From NCBI RefSeq assembly GCF_036884655.1, contig NC_088348.1, positions 28,338,501 through 28,402,500 of the forward strand: a stretch of 64,000 nucleotides of DNA, given 5' to 3'. The notes beneath the pieces were generated by a model, which was not told where the DNA came from, ran no database searches, and was given only the letters and a program-made list of their open reading frames with translations. The position numbers and the translations under genes were made by a program. Every line of letters begins with the position of its first letter. Position 1 is the first letter of the stretch. Shown here piece after piece: positions 60,421 through 64,000 of this stretch. This DNA comes from Musa acuminata AAA Group (lineage: Eukaryota; Streptophyta; Magnoliopsida; Zingiberales; Musaceae).

Positions 60421-61960
60421 GCATTCATCGACATTGGACTAAAAACTCAAGTTTGTGTAGCCCTTAACCTAGAGACTATTTCTTCTTTATACCATTAAAA
60501 GATTCTTAGTCCTTCTTAAGTGCTTAACAATATACTTTACTGCTTTCCAGTGCTCTAAGTCTGGATCCGCTTGATACCCGCTCGTGACACACACAATATG
60601 CATTATATCAGGCCTGGTACATAGCATAACATATATGATAGACCATATCGTAGAGGCATAGGGTATCCTATCAATGTTTGTCCTTTCCTCAAGAGTTTTT
60701 TTTAGGACATATTCTGAGAAAGTGAAATTTTAGGTCTCATCGATATGAGACCACTCATGGATTTTTTTTATTGTCAAACCTTTTAACAATGGTGTCTATG
60801 TACCTAGATTAGGATAAGCCAAGCATCTTCTTGAATCTCTCTCTATATATCTAAATCCCCAAAATATAATATACTTCCCCTAAGTTCTTCATGAATAAGT
60901 GTATAGATAACCAAGTCTTTACTGTGGAGAGCATTCCTATATTATTTACAATGATTAGGATGTCATCCACATATAACACTAAGAAGGTGATAATGCTTCC
61001 ACTTACTTTCCTGTACACACAAGGCTCATTTTTATTCTTAACAAAGTTATAAGATCTGATCGCCTCATCAAGTCTTATGTTCCAACTTCGGAAAGCTTGT
61101 TTTAGTCTATAAATGGACTTAAGAAACCTGTACACCTTATCTGGACTCAGCTTGGACTGAAATCCCTTAAGTTGTATCATATACACCTCCTCTCGAGGTT
61201 GTCATTGAGAAACACAATCTTTATATCCATCTACTAAATCTTATAATCATAATGTACTGTAATAACTAACAGAATTTGGATGGATTTCAGTATAGCTACA
61301 GGTATGAAAGTTTCATCATAGTTAATGTATTGTCTTTGACGATACCCCTTAGCCACTAGCCTTGTCTTATAAGTCTTCATTTTTTCATGTACTCCGATCT
61401 TCTTCTTGAAGATTCATTTACAATCAATGAGTACGATACCCTTAGGTGCATCAACAAGGTTTCAAACCTTGTTGGAGTACATAGATTTCATATCAGAATT
61501 AATGTCTTCTTGTTACTTCCCGGAGTTTATGCTCATAATAATCTCCTCATAGGTCTGAGAATCAACATCCTCAATGCCCTCTCCACTAATATGTCGTACA
61601 AGTCTCTCAAGAGGATGCGATACTCTACTAAACCTGCATAAAATTAGAACTTGTGTGTCAGGTACCTAAATAGACTAAGTCTCCGGAATGGTACCTGAGC
61701 TAGGTTCTCTAATCTCGCTCAACTCTATCATGCTCCCAAGAATATCTCCACCAAGAATGTGTTCATTCTCAACGAACACTGTCTCTTAGCAAGAAAGACC
61801 TTTTGGTCTTTGGGATAATAAAAATAATACCCACAAGTTTTCTTGGGGTATCTTATGAACTTACACTGTTCCGTCCCGAATTCCAATTTATTGGGGTCAT
61901 ATCTTTTAATGTGGACAAGGCAACCTCAAATCTTAACAACTTTAAGATCAGATTTCTTCC
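60421..61960 (-). pseudogene. Ty1/copia reverse transcriptase/RNase H relic
   Basis: On the minus strand 61186-60851 is an open stretch of 111 codons with the copia RT core: LKSIYRLKQAFRSWN and the catalytic YVDDILI, followed by KNLGEVYYILGI. Upstream (61450-61200) are decayed segments resembling KTRLVAKGYRQRQ and the region leading to it. Downstream (60850-60430) RNase H-like words such as MVYHICYAMYQA appear between stops. Frames are broken outside the central piece. It lies next to the LTR-like copies at 58952-60420, but those face the opposite way, so they may not belong to one element. Confidence 0.85.
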
Positions 61961-62019
61961 TTATAGATACTATCGATTTATATTATTATTTTAAATAATA
62001 AAATAATATAGTTCACTAT

Positions 62020-62560
62020 AGTCGATTAGTTTTGATATGATAACGAGTTCTTTTTGTTTCTTCATCTGAGAGTTCTTAAAGTCTTACTTAGTTCTTATCC
62101 ATTTTGTGTCATGATCGATTTGATCCAAATTCTATCAAGATCCTAATATAATTAGTTAAAGATCTGATTGCAAATCGATTTAATGTTTAGTCTAATTAAA
62201 AAAACATCAATAATGAATCATTTTAAATATAAAATTAGATTATATATTTTTAAATAATAAGATAATGCAATTCGTTTTTGCTCAGAAAAATTATGATTTA
62301 GTTAATAAATATATTTTTAGAAAAAAATTAAGATGCTTAATTTTAATTTAATGAAAAATTATAAATAAAAATTAAATTTGTTGCAAATAAACTCGATTAC
62401 GGGTCGAGAGCAAACGATCCGATTGGCAATCGGATCAAAAGTCGTTCGACGCGGTTCCGATCCGTTAAGCGGCCCTTTTCTTATCTTTTTAACCAAGTTT
62501 TCAAAACCCTATTTAGTTTTCGTCGGTGTCATTCGACCCCAATTCTATTGAGGTTCCCCA
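62020..62560 (-). repeat. Inverted, CpG-rich copy of the 56690-58010 repeat unit, in the PI31 promoter
   Basis: Read on the minus strand from 62560, this sequence ('tagaattggggtcgaatgac', 'gttttgaaaacttgg', 'ttaacggatcggaacc', 'gatccgattgccaatcggatcg') aligns with the tandem units at 56690-58010 over about 400 bp. A second partial unit starts near 62145. It keeps many CpG sites that are TpG/CpA in the tandem copies. It ends only about 20 bp before the PI31 start codon, so it must hold the core promoter and leader. Confidence 0.75.
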
Positions 62561-62578
62561 AAACGGTGGTGCGAAAAG

Positions 62579-64000
62579 ATGGCGTCGGAGAGTTCGGTAA
62601 TGGCGGTCATCAGGGCCTCGCGTCCTTCTTTCCGGAACCCTCACGACAAGGTCGCCTTCGCAGTCCACGCTTCCTTCCTCGCAGCCGGATTCTCCCTTAT
62701 CGCCACCGGCACCGGTGCCCTGTCCGAGAACCACCCGATCGGTGCGTGTTTCCTTATCTTCTGGCCTTGTTTCTTTCTTTTGCGGATCAAAACTAGATTT
62801 TTGGTTCAAATTTGTTCTTGTTTCCTGCTATTTAATGTCTCCTTTTGCCTTGTAAGGAATAAAAGAAGTTGCTTTTAGGTTGGCAAGGGTTTCAAGTATT
62901 TGTTCTGCAGGATAGAATTAAGAATTGACGAACTTGTATAGGATAATCCGTTCTTTATTGCTTATATTTAGGTGAGGAAGAGGTAGGAATCGATGGATGG
63001 AACGAGCTGGAGGATGCTTATGCCTTTGTGTACATGAAAACTGACGAGGGCTCGAAGAAGACTGTGTTGGTGAAGTGCTTGCCTATAGGTGATTTGCTCA
63101 CCATTGATGTCCTGGATCTCAGTGGACCAGGGAAAGAGCCTTTCCATCTCCAAATCAAGTATGTTTCTATCCTAGTAGACAGCATAGTGTTCTTTTTTTC
63201 TTTGAAGATAGTAAATTTATTAGTTTACTTGTTCATTTTCAGCGTCAACGACTACTTGTCTGATGTTGCCAAGCAAACCAGCAACTATGCGGCAGTGTAT
63301 AAGAATCTCAAGGACCTGGTGGACAAGTTGTGTTCTGGTTTTCTGGCCAAGTTAGAGCCCAAAGCTGAGAGCTCTTCATCAGCCAAGAGGTACATTAAAC
63401 TATTTCTTTTGTCGTCCCTTTAGATACCATCTACAATTGTCAGCTTAATAGATATGGATTCCATGAAACTTGTCCTGTTGTAACTGTGTTATGAGCTATA
63501 AATCAACTATGATGAATCCCACCAAGAAGAGCATAAATTTAGATGCTTTAGATGTCCTACCAAAATATTTCTTTGGAAAAATTACTCATTATGATGAGTT
63601 TTGAATAGTATGGTCATACAAATATGAGAATGATAACCATGCAGTAAAATAGTATTCAATGTCATTAATGATTTGAAGTTATGTCAATTACCCATGATTT
63701 GGCTGAAACCATTTGTCCAGTGATTATTCAACAGTTCCATAGAAATTGCCAAATGTGATAATCTGTGTGATGCGAGTCCTGCTGTCACCAAATAAAGTGA
63801 CTCAGGAAATAAAGTTTTTCTAGACATTATATTAGAGCCAAGAATTCTGGCAATTATAACAAACAAAGATTGCTAGGTTTGTCATATCAACTGCCGTAGC
63901 TAGTGCACTCAATTTGAGATCATGAATCTGGTCATATTAGCAAGCTATCTAACACAGTACTCCATATAACAATGTACTTTTATAAGTAGGTGTAATTGTT
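62579..64000 (+). CDS. Probable proteasome inhibitor, PI31-like (3' end beyond window)
   Basis: Visible exons 62579-62741, 62972-63158 and 63243-63389 encode the first 165 residues; the third exon ends in a donor AAGAG|GTACAT and the remainder lies beyond 64000. The product starts MASESSVMAVIRASRPSFRN and continues HDKVAFAVHASFLAAGFSL. Exon 2 gives VGIDGWNELEDAYAFVYMK and VLVKCLPIGDLLTIDVLDL. Exon 3 gives DYLSDVAKQTSNYAAVYKN. This is the N-terminal FP domain of plant PI31-type proteasome regulators (about 300 aa in Arabidopsis At3g53970). In animals PI31 binds the 20S proteasome through a C-terminal Pro-rich tail, which is not visible here. Splice sites are GT-AG. The intron after 63389 is at least 611 bp. 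Confidence 0.9.

Noticed and set aside
1..64000. CRISPR arrays, tRNA or rRNA genes, organelle DNA insertions
   Set aside because: No regularly spaced identical short repeats, no cloverleaf with conserved T-loop found by eye, and no recognisable plastid or mitochondrial gene segments.

Overview
This window is plant nuclear DNA. It has intron-rich genes with plant-specific families, long AT-rich intergenic stretches and nested LTR retrotransposons. The very GC-rich single-exon genes (NHL-like, PPR) and the Sirevirus-type gag suggest a monocot. A banana/ginger-type (Zingiberales) genome is my best guess from overall resemblance, but nothing in the sequence proves it.

Layout. 1-6190: transposon-derived sequence, with a long inverted repeat enclosing a GC-rich island, one copy of a Mutator-like (MULE) non-autonomous element, and AT-rich sequence with a doubtful resistance-gene relic. 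6201-8262: a divergent pair, a P-class PPR gene (-) and an NDR1/HIN1-like LEA_2 membrane protein gene (+), with start codons about 214 bp apart. 8755-12394: HSA32 heat-stress gene (-, five exons), with heat-shock-element cores just upstream and a second MULE copy directly behind them. 13936-27866: ATXR3/SDG2-like H3K4 methyltransferase (-, 20 coding exons, 2390 codons by my splice model). 29866-31847: QCR6 hinge subunit of respiratory complex III (+), whose start codon is split by an intron. 31848-43740: repeat-rich block with a degraded Sirevirus-type copia element (-) whose LTR is interrupted by a 4565-bp LTR element without coding capacity (paired LTRs, PBS, PPT, TAGG target duplication), then an LTR fragment and a degenerate 24-25 bp tandem array. 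43755-47216: mitochondrial/organellar RRM protein similar to ORRM2 (-, four exons), with a third MULE copy in intron 1 that has a perfect 10-bp target duplication. 50487-53251: terpene synthase (+, seven exons, 590 aa) resembling the TPS-g clade. 54230-62560: decayed copia pol, a tandem ~330-400 bp repeat, a double LTR-like unit and another copia RT relic. 62579 to the right edge: proteasome inhibitor PI31-like gene (+, partial), whose promoter region is an inverted copy of the tandem repeat.

The genes do not form a pathway cluster; they are ordinary neighbours on a chromosome arm. The most notable observations are the coding-less LTR element nested in a Sirevirus LTR, the MULE family inserted beside or inside three gene neighbourhoods, two GC-AG introns, the split start codon of QCR6, and the gene-proximal repeat copy at PI31. 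I saw no CRISPR array, tRNA, rRNA or bacterial-type operon. Exon borders were set by eye from reading frame, GT/GC-AG sites and remembered family sequence; no transcript evidence was available.
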